Of a stretch of 64,000 bases of DNA, positions 1 through 7,970 are shown piece by piece. Numbering within the stretch: position 1 is the first letter of the stretch; every line of letters begins with the position of its first letter. The DNA comes from Rhodoferax sp. U11-2br (lineage in GTDB: Bacteria > Pseudomonadota > Gammaproteobacteria > Burkholderiales > Burkholderiaceae_C): contig NZ_JAHFZF010000001.1 in assembly GCF_018619435.1 (NCBI RefSeq), positions 62,001 through 126,000 on the forward strand. The letters run 5' to 3'. The notes beneath the pieces were generated by a model that was given only the letters and a program-made list of their open reading frames with translations, ran no database searches and had not been told where the DNA came from. The translations under genes and the position numbers were made by a program.

Positions 1-109
1 TCAGCTGCTTGAGCAGGCCGTTCTCGCCTATCAGTTCTTAAGGCGTTTTGTAATCGGCCAACGGGCTGGCCGGCAGTTCTTCGGGAACGTCGTGTTTTTT
101 GGTTGTCAT
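1..109 (-). pseudogene. IS256-family transposase, 5' end, with in-frame stop (partial)
   Basis: Reading leftwards from an ATG at 109, the frame gives MTTKKHDVPEELPASPLADY followed by KTP, a TAA stop at 40-38, then ELIGENGLLKQL up to the window edge. The pattern 'LLxxYKKPEDLIGENGLLKQLTK' is the usual N-terminus of IS256 (mutator-type) transposases. The stop therefore replaces the Glu codon (GAA to TAA) in an otherwise intact reading frame. The element lies directly behind the DUF3649 gene, so its outer end probably falls between 110 and 176. The rest of the element and its second inverted repeat are outside the window, so the boundary cannot be fixed. Confidence 0.72.
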
Positions 110-176
110 TGTGTTTGCGGACATGCAGGCTCGCGCCTGCGTTGGATGGTTCGTTTACGCAAAACCCTGCTGACCC

Positions 177-473
177 TCAGGCCTGCAACAGCGAAGCAAG
201 GCCTGCCATGAGTGCAGCACCGTCAAGCCGAACAGCCGACAGCCGCACCAGGCTGCGGGCCGCGAAGGCCCACAGGAATGTCGCGAGATAAAGGAGCACT
301 GCGAGGATGTTGCGCAGATGTTCAGCTTCATCGAACGGCATGCCGAACGCACCAAGGCAGACCAGAGCCAGGCCGATCAGACCCCAACCAAAGGCGTAGC
401 CGCCGACGATGGCGGCCACGACACGTTCCAGAATCGACAGCCGGGGTGTCACCCGTGAAGCGACTGAATTCAC
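177..473 (-). CDS. DUF3649-type small membrane protein of siderophore uptake loci
   Basis: A 98-residue hydrophobic protein with about three membrane segments (roughly residues 17-42, 52-72 and 80-97). The pattern RVVAAIVGGYAFG, then a proline/acidic loop, then LLYLATFLWAFAARS resembles DUF3649 proteins. These are commonly encoded beside TonB-dependent siderophore receptors in beta- and gammaproteobacteria, together with PepSY-type membrane reductases. It lies 28 nt downstream of the receptor gene on the same strand, so it is probably the last gene of that transcript. The next expected partner (PepSY or DUF3325) is not visible because IS-related sequence starts just after its stop codon. The biochemical role is unknown. 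Confidence 0.65.
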   Translation of the reverse strand: MNSVASRVTPRLSILERVVAAIVGGYAFGWGLIGLALVCLGAFGMPFDEAEHLRNILAVLLYLATFLWAFAARSLVRLSAVRLDGAALMAGLASLLQA

Positions 474-501
474 TGCGTTTATGCAATGAGCATCACATCC
501 A

Positions 502-2925
502 TCAAAAATGGTGTTTCAGGTTGAGCGACAACTTCCGTGGTTCACCAAAGGTGGAATAGTCTCTGCTTTCGAGGTAGGCACGATAGGTTCGATCAAACAG
601 GTTGCTGACTGCGAAGGTCAGTTCCGTCTTGGGGTCGATCTGGTATTTGGCGTTCAAACCAATCAGTGAAAACCCGCTTTGGCGAATTGTGTAAGGATTG
701 CCGGAAACTTCGCTTGTTCCTTCAAGGTAGGTTTTGCTGTACACACTCACATTGCCGCCAAGCGTCCAAGCGGTTCCTGGAAGTTTGTAATTGGACGCAA
801 AGCGCACACTGTGCTGGGGAAGGTGGGTCATGTAAGACTGCCCCTGGTTGCTGCCCGAGGCGTATTTGCTGCTCACGTAGGTGTAGCCTGCACTGATGTT
901 CCAGCCCAGCTGAATTTCACCATTCGCGCTCAAATCCAGGCCCTGGCTGAGCACCTTGTCCGACGCGGTGTAGCAATAGCCGCCGCACACGTTTGATGCG
1001 CTGTAAGCCACAGACTCATCAAGCTTGGCAAGATTGGTCTGTTCCAGCCGAAAGACCGCCGCAGCGACGTTCAGACGCTTGTCGAGTAATTCCCCCTTGA
1101 TGCCCACTTCGTAATTGGAACCAAGCACCGGTTTGAGTGCGTTGCCATCGGCGCTCTTGCTGCTTTGTGGCGTAAAAATGTCCGAATAACTGACGTAGGC
1201 CGAGTATTGCTTGTTGAGGTCGTAAATCAGCCCGGCGTAGGGTGTCAGGACGCCACTCTCCTTTTGGCTGGCAATGCCGGTCGTCAAGTCTTTGTCCTCG
1301 TAATTGCTGACACGGGCACCGACAATCAATTTCAGTGGGTCGGCCAAGCTGAAGCGCCCCACCCCATAGACGCCCGTTTGCGTGATTTTTGATCCACCGG
1401 CATAGCCGGTGCCGTCGGCAACCTCGCCGAGTGCCGCAGGATCAAACGTGTAAACGTTGATCGAGGTGGAGGCGGCGTTGCCCGACCCTTGATAGCTAAA
1501 GCGTTTACTGGATCCGTTAAAACCAAAGGCAAGTTCGTGCTGGCGCCCCCAGAAATCCACGGGGCCAGAGGCGTAAACATCCATGGCATGGGTCGTAATT
1601 TGTCGTTGAAAGCTCTTCTCCCGCTCCAGGGTCATGCCTTCCCCTGTTGTTGTATCGAGGTCGCCCGAGATGTAACTGTAGTTCTGGATATCGCCATCGG
1701 TCCGGCCATGGCTGTAGGCGGCCTTAAACTGCCAACCCGCCGCGAGTTTTTGTGCCAGTTCCACGGTGTAAAGCGTGTATTCCTTGGTCGTCTGGTTATT
1801 GGCATCACCAAAGAAGGAAGATCGATCCAGGCTGGCGTCACTGCCATCTGCAGCAAATGGCACGCCAAAATGATTCCGGCCCGTCTGCTTCTGGTACTGA
1901 ACACTGCCGCTGAGCGTGGTTGTTTCCGTCAAGTCGACTTCGACAATGCCATACGCGCCGCGCCGATCTTTGTAAACATAGTCCACAAACGAGTCGCTGT
2001 CTTCAGCCACAGCCACCAGTCGCCCCCGAATACGGCCCGACTCCACCAGCGGTCCCGACACATCCCCAACAACCCGGCGCTGATCCCATGAACCCAACTG
2101 CACTTCGGCCTGCCCTTGGAAGGATTCGGTGGGCCGTTTACGGACCAGGTTGATCGTGCCGCCGGGGTTACCGGCGCCACTCAACAAACCCGAAGCCCCC
2201 TGAAGCACTTCCACCCGATCAAGAAAAGCATTGTCAATCTGGGGGTTGTCGTTCCAGTCACTTATGCCTGTAGGATTTGGAATGCCGTCATATTGCGACT
2301 GCAACTCGAAACCACGGCTGTAGTAGAGGCTGCCATTGTTGCCGCGGTCAGCAACCAAGACTCCGCTGGTGGCTTTCAGCGCATCGTCCACCGACGTCAT
2401 CGAGAAATCGTCCATTTGCTGGCGCGTGACCACGGTCACCGTCTGCGGGGTTTCGCGTGGCGAGAGCGCGAGTTTAGTGGCTGTGTTGGTGTACGACGCC
2501 TTGTAAGAGCCCGAACCTTCGCTGGTTCCGCTGTGATCAGCGCTGGCCGTCACGACCACGGGTACCAGGGTGGTCTCGCTGCTCGCATCGGGCCGTGCCT
2601 TGATCGTCACGGCATTGCCGTCCACATGCGCCACCAGACCACTGCCGACCAGCAGGCGATCCAAGGCCTGCCGGGGCGTGAGGCGACCGGACACTGCCGG
2701 TGCAGCCTTGCCTGCCACCAACACCTGAGGTACCGCCAATTGCGTGCCGGTCTGCCGTGCCCAGGCATTCAGAGCCTCACCCAGCGGCTGGGCTGTGATG
2801 CTGATCTGGCGCGGGCTGGTATCTTGCAATGCATCCGAGTGGGTCTGGGCCCACAAGGAGCTACAACCAAGGGCGAAGCAAACGGCCAGAGCCAGCGGGG
2901 CAGGACGAGGAAAAAAACGACTCAT
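502..2925 (-). CDS. TonB-dependent siderophore receptor with STN signalling domain
   Basis: An 807-residue outer-membrane receptor expected to import a ferric siderophore using TonB energy. It has a signal peptide (about 1-26, ending SSLWA), an N-terminal STN domain (about 45-110), a possible TonB box near TLVPVVVTA, a plug domain (about 150-270) and a 22-strand barrel ending in the terminal Phe typical of outer-membrane proteins. An STN domain means the receptor also signals to a FecR-type regulator, which fits the fecR- and fecI-like genes directly upstream on the same strand. The overall pattern is FpvA/FoxA-like. The substrate cannot be read from sequence. A Fur-type palindrome and an ECF-type promoter lie just upstream. 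Confidence 0.93.
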   Translation of the reverse strand: MSRFFPRPAPLALAVCFALGCSSLWAQTHSDALQDTSPRQISITAQPLGEALNAWARQTGTQLAVPQVLVAGKAAPAVSGRLTPRQALDRLLVGSGLVAHVDGNAVTIKARPDASSETTLVPVVVTASADHSGTSEGSGSYKASYTNTATKLALSPRETPQTVTVVTRQQMDDFSMTSVDDALKATSGVLVADRGNNGSLYYSRGFELQSQYDGIPNPTGISDWNDNPQIDNAFLDRVEVLQGASGLLSGAGNPGGTINLVRKRPTESFQGQAEVQLGSWDQRRVVGDVSGPLVESGRIRGRLVAVAEDSDSFVDYVYKDRRGAYGIVEVDLTETTTLSGSVQYQKQTGRNHFGVPFAADGSDASLDRSSFFGDANNQTTKEYTLYTVELAQKLAAGWQFKAAYSHGRTDGDIQNYSYISGDLDTTTGEGMTLEREKSFQRQITTHAMDVYASGPVDFWGRQHELAFGFNGSSKRFSYQGSGNAASTSINVYTFDPAALGEVADGTGYAGGSKITQTGVYGVGRFSLADPLKLIVGARVSNYEDKDLTTGIASQKESGVLTPYAGLIYDLNKQYSAYVSYSDIFTPQSSKSADGNALKPVLGSNYEVGIKGELLDKRLNVAAAVFRLEQTNLAKLDESVAYSASNVCGGYCYTASDKVLSQGLDLSANGEIQLGWNISAGYTYVSSKYASGSNQGQSYMTHLPQHSVRFASNYKLPGTAWTLGGNVSVYSKTYLEGTSEVSGNPYTIRQSGFSLIGLNAKYQIDPKTELTFAVSNLFDRTYRAYLESRDYSTFGEPRKLSLNLKHHF

Positions 2926-2947
2926 GAGTACTCCAGAAAAACAACAT

Positions 2948-2962
2948 TAAGAATGATTCTTA
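2948..2962. promoter_or_regulatory. Fur box upstream of the receptor gene
   Basis: TAAGAAT-G-ATTCTTA is a perfect 7-1-7 inverted repeat. It resembles the Fur core TGATAATnATTATCA (5 of 7 positions per arm). It lies 22 nt before the receptor start codon and just downstream of the proposed -10 element, where bound Fe-Fur would block transcription. Confidence 0.7.
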
Positions 2963-2968
2963 TTTGTG

Positions 2969-2995
2969 TAGACGCAGCACACCTGCAATTGCCGG
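2969..2995 (-). promoter_or_regulatory. Candidate ECF-sigma promoter of the receptor gene
   Basis: On the minus strand CCGGCA (2995-2990) and CGTCTA (2974-2969) are separated by 15 nt. The same two blocks, with exactly the same spacing, occur upstream of the fecR-like gene. A CGTC-containing -10 element with a 15-16 nt spacer is typical of ECF sigma factors. The adjacent fecI-like gene supplies the obvious candidate factor. Confidence 0.6.
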
Positions 2996-3123
2996 ATGGG
3001 TTCTGAAGTTTTTTTCGAATGTACAAATGTGGCGGGGAATCAAACCCGCTCGCTGATGCCAAGACGGGTGCTTGGCGCCGGTGCGTCATGGACGACCAGG
3101 GGTCCCTGCACCAACTGGACCGT

Positions 3124-4215
3124 TCAGCGAAGTGGCCGCACTTCCACACCTCGTGCACCGTCCACCAGGCGGACCGGCAAGGCGTTTGCCAATAGATGTC
3201 GGGTGGCAACAGCGTCGCGCGGGTCGAAGGTGCCGCTCAGACGCAGATTGGCCACTGCGGGGTCGATGACAGCGATGCCAAGATCCGCGTAGCGCGCCAT
3301 CTCGGCCACGGCTTCAGACAACGATATGTCGCTGAAACTCAAAGGCATGTTCCGCCACGCGGCCACATCAACGCCTGACACGGTGCGCAGGACAGGACTT
3401 GTTCCGTCAGCAGGCAGAACCAATATCTGCCCACCGGTGAGGTCGAAAGTTTCAACATCGGCGGCACCCCCGGTCGGTTGGTCATGTGCACCTCGCACAC
3501 GGGTCACGCGCACCTTGCCTTGCTCCACCGCCACCTCCACACCGTCCCGGCCAGGCATGTCTGGTGTGTAGCGCACGGAGAACCGGGTGCCCAACACGGT
3601 GACAACAGCCCCCCCCGCTTCGACAACAAATGGCCTTGCGGCATCGGGTGCCACCGAGAAAAAAGCCTGGCCCTGCACCAGATGCACTTCACGTCGGCCC
3701 CGAAAGAAGGTGACTTGAAGCGCCGTCGCGGTGTCCAGGCGCAGCGAGGAGCTGTCGGGCAACCTGGCTTCGATCTGCTGGCCCTTGCGGCTGTTGAAGG
3801 CCTGCTCGAACACCGGCTGCGCCTGGATATGCCGCCAGCCCAGCCAACCGACGCCAAAGGTCATGCCCGCCATGCCAGCAAAGGCTAGGCCTTGGGTCAG
3901 CAGCCGACGACGCTGGGGAATGGGTTGAGATCTACCTGCTTTGCGGCTCACGCGGTGCGCCTCAGCCAAGTCTGCCACCACCATGGCGCGCAGGCGTTCG
4001 ACTGAGACCTGGGGCATGGTGTCGATCAGTGCCCAGTCGGCCTGCCATTGCTTGTAGGCCTGTTGGTTGGCGGGTACGGAAAACCATTGCTGAAAGACGT
4101 GCTCGTCTTCTGCGGTCCAGGGTGAAGGAGGCTGCGCGTCGTGGCGGCGCATGAACCAGCGAACCAGCTCCTGGTGCTGGCGCGAGACTTCATCGGTGAC
4201 GGTGGCAGACATCAT
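3124..4215 (-). CDS. FecR-family transmembrane sigma regulator
   Basis: A 363-residue inner-membrane regulator that would relay receptor occupancy to the ECF sigma factor. It has an N-terminal cytoplasmic anti-sigma domain (about 10-60, containing RWFMRRHDAQPPSPW), a Trp/Gly-rich membrane segment near residue 115 (FAGMAGMTFGVGWLGW), a periplasmic FecR domain with the motif 'RKGQQIEARLPDSSSLRLDTAT', and a C-terminal DUF4974-like part. The frame stays open to 4302, but the ECF promoter at 4241-4267 lies inside that extension. The start at 4215 (or the adjacent ATG at 4212) is therefore preferred. No strong Shine-Dalgarno sequence is visible. Confidence 0.88.
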   Translation of the reverse strand: MMSATVTDEVSRQHQELVRWFMRRHDAQPPSPWTAEDEHVFQQWFSVPANQQAYKQWQADWALIDTMPQVSVERLRAMVVADLAEAHRVSRKAGRSQPIPQRRRLLTQGLAFAGMAGMTFGVGWLGWRHIQAQPVFEQAFNSRKGQQIEARLPDSSSLRLDTATALQVTFFRGRREVHLVQGQAFFSVAPDAARPFVVEAGGAVVTVLGTRFSVRYTPDMPGRDGVEVAVEQGKVRVTRVRGAHDQPTGGAADVETFDLTGGQILVLPADGTSPVLRTVSGVDVAAWRNMPLSFSDISLSEAVAEMARYADLGIAVIDPAVANLRLSGTFDPRDAVATRHLLANALPVRLVDGARGVEVRPLR

Positions 4216-4240
4216 GCGGTGGCAAGTTTTCTTATGTATG

Positions 4241-4267
4241 TAGACGCACGAGCACACGCCATGCCGG
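4241..4267 (-). promoter_or_regulatory. Candidate ECF-sigma promoter of the fecR-like gene
   Basis: CCGGCA (4267-4262) and CGTCTA (4246-4241) on the minus strand have the same 15-nt spacer as the receptor promoter. The shared flanks ATCCGGCA, GTGTGC and ACGTCTACA-like bases extend the similarity. The site overlaps the gap between the sigma and fecR genes, so fecR could be transcribed separately from fecI. Confidence 0.58.
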
Positions 4268-4302
4268 ATGGTGAGGCCGTGGAACAGTGAAAAAAAAGAC
4301 AA

Positions 4303-4851
4303 TCATTGGGGAAACCGGGGGCTTCTGTCTGACTGTTTGGATGCTGGTAGCTTGCAATCCAGGACCTGCAGTCGCGCCAGACAAGCCTGCATGGCCACTT
4401 CCAAGTGTGTCTCCACCGTCTTGACGCTGATAACCATTTTTTCTGCAACTTCGGTCCGGCTCATACCATCGAGTTTGTAAAAAACGAAGGCCTGCCGAGG
4501 TCGAGGAGGCAGTTCGGCCAATACCTGTTCGATGGCAGCCAACCGCTGACGACCCGAGAACCTGGCCTCGGGCTCCATCGACTCAGGCCCCATGCTGGCA
4601 TCCGACTCTCCCAGCCCCCCAGGTGTGCGGTCGATTTCCACTTCGGCGCGCACGCTGGCGCGACGGTAGTGATCCGTCACAAGATTGCGCGCAATCGCAT
4701 AAAGCAACGCACGAGGTTCTGTGACGGGGCTCTTGCCTGATGCGGCATACACGCGGGCAAAACTCTCCTGCGTGAGATCTGCTGCGATCTCGCGGTCGCC
4801 CACCTTGCGTGCAAGAAAGCTCAACAGCTCACGGTAGTAGTGCTCGAACAC
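4303..4851 (-). CDS. FecI-like ECF RNA polymerase sigma factor
   Basis: A 182-residue ECF sigma factor of the iron-starvation type. Region 2 (about 1-75) contains YYRELLSFLARKVGDREIAA and 'DLTQESFARVY'. Region 4 (about 110-160) contains LPPRPRQAFVFYKLDGMSRT and a helix-turn-helix around VISVKTVETHLEVA. The C-terminal tail (KQSDRSPRFPQ) is a short unstructured extension. It is followed by fecR and the receptor gene on the same strand, the classical cell-surface signalling order. A Fur-like site lies about 90 nt upstream, suggesting iron repression of the sigma gene itself. Confidence 0.92.
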   Translation of the reverse strand: MFEHYYRELLSFLARKVGDREIAADLTQESFARVYAASGKSPVTEPRALLYAIARNLVTDHYRRASVRAEVEIDRTPGGLGESDASMGPESMEPEARFSGRQRLAAIEQVLAELPPRPRQAFVFYKLDGMSRTEVAEKMVISVKTVETHLEVAMQACLARLQVLDCKLPASKQSDRSPRFPQ

Positions 4852-4940
4852 GGATAGGCCAATGTGGGGAAAAAACGCCAGTACCCAGGCAGCTTGGCTT
4901 TGAGTGCTCGGCTTTGGTCGACCTGGGAAAGACCTTAATT

Positions 4941-4959
4941 GAGAAAGGTTCGCATTATC
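4941..4959. promoter_or_regulatory. Candidate Fur box upstream of the fecI-like gene
   Basis: The minus strand reads GATAATGCGAACCTTTCTC, which matches the 19-bp Fur consensus at 14 positions, with a complete first half GATAATG. It lies 90-108 nt upstream of the sigma factor start. This is a weaker match than the receptor site. Confidence 0.45.
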
Positions 4960-5096
4960 TCAGGTTCTATGCGCTGGAATTGCGGGTTGTGCAATGCGCC
5001 TAAACCTGGCGCTGCCTTAAACCGTCACGCACAGAACGCATGCCAACTTAGGTATGCACAAATTGGGTGGGGGGAAAAACTAGTCAAAATCACGCC

Positions 5097-5399
5097 ATGT
5101 ACCTTGTTCCCATTGCATGGCTGTATGTGGCGCTGATGATGGCGCTGGCCGAAGCCACCAACAGCAACGGCACCGTGCTCGGCGCGGTCATCACCTTTGT
5201 GTTTTATGGACTGCTGCCAGTTGGCCTGGTGGTGTACCTGATGGGCACGCCGGGCCGCAAACGTGCCATCAAGGCCAGAGAACAAGCCGAGCGGGTGGCC
5301 GCCAGCGCAGAAGCGCAGGCGCAGGCCTCAGGTGTCGCGCCAGATGCAGACCGCCAGCCGACCGCTGACCCGGTCGCGCCGGTGCGAAAAGAACCGTGA
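5097..5399 (+). CDS. Small predicted membrane protein, unknown function
   Basis: A 100-residue protein with two hydrophobic segments (about 2-20, YLVPIAWLYVALMMALAEA, and 27-48, GTVLGAVITFVFYGLLPVGL). A basic then Ala/Glu-rich cytoplasmic tail follows (KRAIKAREQAERVAASAEAQ). The ATG at 5097 begins the first membrane segment directly; an in-frame GTG at 5067 is less likely. Its 3' end overlaps the convergent pgeF gene by about 70 nt. This layout of two N-terminal membrane helices and a charged tail is common in Burkholderiales hypothetical proteins. I do not recognise a named family. Confidence 0.6.
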   Translation: MYLVPIAWLYVALMMALAEATNSNGTVLGAVITFVFYGLLPVGLVVYLMGTPGRKRAIKAREQAERVAASAEAQAQASGVAPDADRQPTADPVAPVRKEP

Positions 5400-6125
5400 G
5401 GACTGCGTCACGGTGCACCAGTCGGCACTGCCGTCGTTGCCAAAGACCCGGGTGATGCCCAAGGCTGACAGCCGTTGACGCGCCAGCCCAGCCAGACTGG
5501 CCAGCCATTTGCTGCCACCCAGCGGTGTAAACATCTGCTCGGCCTCGGTGTTTTGTTCCACGAAGGCGGCACGCACTTCATCCCCCACCTCAAACGCCTG
5601 CGGGCCAATACACGGGCCCAGCCACGCTATGACTTCTGTATCTGCTTGCCCTTGATGCATAAGGGCTAGCGCACGAAAATCCTTACAAGTCTGTTCCAGT
5701 ACACCAACACCAACGTTCCCGGCCAGACCGCGCCAACCGGCATGTGCTGCGCCCACCCAGGCGCCATCGGTACTGCAAAAGAGCACCGGCAAACAGTCCG
5801 CCACCATGATGGTGCAGGCGATGCCAAGCTGATCGGTCAGGCAGGCGTCGGCGACGCTGGCGTTGGGGGTGGTCGCATCCAGGCGCAGCACCTCGGTGCC
5901 ATGGACCTGGTTCAGAAACACCGGCTTGGCAACGATGGCCTGTTGCAGGATAGCCCGGTTGCTGGCCACATGGGCCTGGTCGTCGCCCACATGGTCGCCC
6001 AGATTCAGGCTGTCATAAGGCGCGTGGGAAACGCCACCCATGCGGGTGGTGCATATCGCATGCACACCGGCTGGCGCGGGCCAGTCCGGTGTCAGCCAGT
6101 CAGTGCGCGGCGTGGACCTTGTCAT
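5328..6125 (-). CDS. pgeF: Purine nucleoside phosphorylase / laccase-domain protein (YfiH/PgeF)
   Basis: About 265 residues of the YlmD/YfiH family, multicopper-like enzymes with purine nucleoside phosphorylase/adenosine deaminase activity, also proposed as peptidoglycan editing factor. Visible family motifs are CTTRMGGVSHAPYDSLNLG, NQVHGTEV (metal His), ADCLPVLF (metal Cys) and GAAHAGWRGLAGN (metal His). The start at 6125 gives a normal N-terminus; an upstream ATG at 6155 lies further inside the ycaO-like gene. Either start overlaps that gene's end (stop at 6100), so the two are probably co-transcribed. The codons at 5641-5672 are a copy of the dispersed palindromic repeat, read in frame as ALALMHQGQAD. 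Confidence 0.9.
   Translation of the reverse strand: MTRSTPRTDWLTPDWPAPAGVHAICTTRMGGVSHAPYDSLNLGDHVGDDQAHVASNRAILQQAIVAKPVFLNQVHGTEVLRLDATTPNASVADACLTDQLGIACTIMVADCLPVLFCSTDGAWVGAAHAGWRGLAGNVGVGVLEQTCKDFRALALMHQGQADTEVIAWLGPCIGPQAFEVGDEVRAAFVEQNTEAEQMFTPLGGSKWLASLAGLARQRLSALGITRVFGNDGSADWCTVTQSSRFFSHRRDRVSGRLAVCIWRDT
5641..5672 (-). repeat. Dispersed palindromic repeat, copy inside pgeF
   Basis: On the minus strand this reads TAGCCCTT-ATGCATC-AAGGGC followed by AAGCAGATA. It matches the core (TAGCCCTT, 6-8 nt loop, AAGGGC) of the intergenic copies listed elsewhere, yet keeps the pgeF frame open. Confidence 0.6.
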
Positions 6126-7827
6126 AGGCTTTGAGCAGTTGGTGGTGCATCTCACAGCCTTCGAGCGCCAGGCCGGGCGCGCTCAGGCCCATGAAGCGGT
6201 CTTCCTGCATGATCAGCGCATGCGCCTGGGCCAAGGGGCCGGCGCCGTACAAGAGTTCCAGTGCGTCCAGGTACGGGCCGCTGTCGCCCATGTCGGCCAG
6301 GTGGATCAGATTCTGGATGCAGGCGTAGATCGGTTTGCGCTGGGGGTTGAGCTGGTCAAAGTTCAGTATCCACTCACAGCCTTCCAGTGTGGCGGCCTCG
6401 TCACCCACGGCCAGGGCCAGCAGGGTCTTAAGTTCACCCAGGCGCAGGTCGGCCCAGAACGAGCCTGCGTCGGCCGCCAGGCCAATCAACGCGGGCACCG
6501 GGCGGTGGTCGGCCAGGTTGGAGTCGTTGAGGGTTTCCAGCAAATCGGCGCACTCTTCGTCGTCCAGGTCGCTCAGGTTCAGGATGGCTTCGCGGGTCGG
6601 GTTGGCAATGCTGTTGTTCTCGAACTCCAGGTCGTCGATCGGGTAAATCTCAGACAGGCCCGGCACCAGGATGCGGCAGGCGTAGACACCCAGGTGGGTG
6701 AAATCGGCCACATAGATGTCATGGCCATCGGCGTGCAGGCGCTGTACGCACCAGGCGTAATCCTCAGCGGTGGTGCTGCTGAAGTTCCAGTCGACAAATT
6801 CAAAATCAGGCTGGTTGCCCAGAAACTTCCAGTGGATCACGCCGCTCGAATCCACAAAGTGAATTTCAATGTTGGTGGAGCTGGCGGTCTCGTCCAGGTC
6901 AAAGCCCGGTGCGGGAAAGCCCGACAAGGCATCGAGCGCACGGCCTTGCAGTAGCTCGGTCAAGGCGCGCTCCAGCGCCACCTCAAAACGCGGGTGCGCG
7001 CCAAAGCTGGCAAAACAGCCCTGGTCTTGCGGGTTGAGCAGGGTCACATTCATCACCGGGTACTGACCACCTAATGAGGCGTCTTTCACCAGGATGCCAA
7101 AACCGGCCTCACGCAAAGCCGCGATGCCCTTGGCAATACGTGGGTAGCGTGCTATCACTTCTTCAGGCACATCGGGCAGGCAAATGCCTTCGCTGATGAT
7201 GCGTGCCTTGATGGCGCGCTCAAAAATCTCGGACAGCGCCTGGGTGCGCGCTTCCATCTGGGTGTTGCCCGCCGACATGCCGTTGCTGACATACAGGTTG
7301 CCAATGATGTTGACCGGAAAATAGACGATGGCGCCGTCAGACTCACGCACGTAGGGGATGGCGCAGATGCCACGTTCCTCGTTGCCGGAGTTGAACTCCA
7401 CCAGGCGCTCAGCCTCGATGTCGCCTTGCGGGTTGTAGAGCGCCTGCAGCTCGGGCGTCAGCAGCGTGGTGGGCCAGCTGCCGTCTTCGGGCAGGGCAAA
7501 CCAACGTTCCTGCGGGTAGTGGACAAAATCGCGGTTGGCCACATCCGGCCCAAGGTAAAAGTGGGTCCAGAAATAGTTGGTGGACAGGCGTTCGACAAAC
7601 TCACCCAGGGCGCTGGCCAGGCAAGCCAAGCGGCTCGCGCCTTTGCCGTTGGTGAATAGCAGCGGGCAGTCGCGGTCGCGGATGTGGACCGACCAGATGC
7701 CCTCCACCGGGTTGAGCCAGCTGCGCTCTTCAATGTGGAAGCCCAGTTGCTGCAGCTTGCCTTGCAGCGTGCTGATGGTGGACTCAAGGGCGGCGTCTTT
7801 GCCAGGGATAAACGTGGTGTTGTGCAT
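6100..7827 (-). CDS. ycaO: YcaO-domain protein (ribosomal S12 methylthiolation accessory factor-like)
   Basis: A 575-residue protein close in length and layout to E. coli YcaO (586 aa). YcaO enzymes are ATP-dependent and activate amide backbones; the E. coli protein is reported to assist RimO in beta-methylthiolation of ribosomal protein S12. Visible features include LFTNGKGASRLACLASALGE, GEFVERLSTNYF, the ATP-binding region around EARTQALSEIFERAIKARII, and a C-terminal TPR-like/ACP-like extension. The start at 7827 (MHNTTFIPGKDAALE) fits the family N-terminus; the frame extends to 7899 without homology. There are no precursor-peptide or cyclodehydratase-partner genes nearby, which argues against a TOMM natural-product role. 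Confidence 0.88.
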   Translation of the reverse strand: MHNTTFIPGKDAALESTISTLQGKLQQLGFHIEERSWLNPVEGIWSVHIRDRDCPLLFTNGKGASRLACLASALGEFVERLSTNYFWTHFYLGPDVANRDFVHYPQERWFALPEDGSWPTTLLTPELQALYNPQGDIEAERLVEFNSGNEERGICAIPYVRESDGAIVYFPVNIIGNLYVSNGMSAGNTQMEARTQALSEIFERAIKARIISEGICLPDVPEEVIARYPRIAKGIAALREAGFGILVKDASLGGQYPVMNVTLLNPQDQGCFASFGAHPRFEVALERALTELLQGRALDALSGFPAPGFDLDETASSTNIEIHFVDSSGVIHWKFLGNQPDFEFVDWNFSSTTAEDYAWCVQRLHADGHDIYVADFTHLGVYACRILVPGLSEIYPIDDLEFENNSIANPTREAILNLSDLDDEECADLLETLNDSNLADHRPVPALIGLAADAGSFWADLRLGELKTLLALAVGDEAATLEGCEWILNFDQLNPQRKPIYACIQNLIHLADMGDSGPYLDALELLYGAGPLAQAHALIMQEDRFMGLSAPGLALEGCEMHHQLLKAYDKVHAAH

Positions 7828-7914
7828 GGGGCAAGGATAACAGTGGCCCTGTGGACACCGGTGGGGGTGACTAGAATGGGTCTGTTCACCGAGAACCACT
7901 CACCAAATCACCCT

Positions 7915-7948
7915 TCAGCCCTTATTGGAAAAGGGTCAACCGCTATCA
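7915..7948 (+). repeat. Dispersed palindromic repeat
   Basis: TCAGCCCTT-ATTGGAA-AAGGGTCAA followed by CGCTATCA. The hairpin lies between the divergent ycaO-like gene and the ABM-domain gene, ending 23 nt before the latter's start codon. Confidence 0.65.
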
Positions 7949-7970
7949 ATATTGATTAATAGGCACCACC

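Noticed and set aside
6100..7827. YcaO gene as the core of an azole-peptide biosynthetic cluster
   Set aside because: No precursor peptide, dehydrogenase, or transporter gene is nearby, and its length matches the E. coli housekeeping YcaO.
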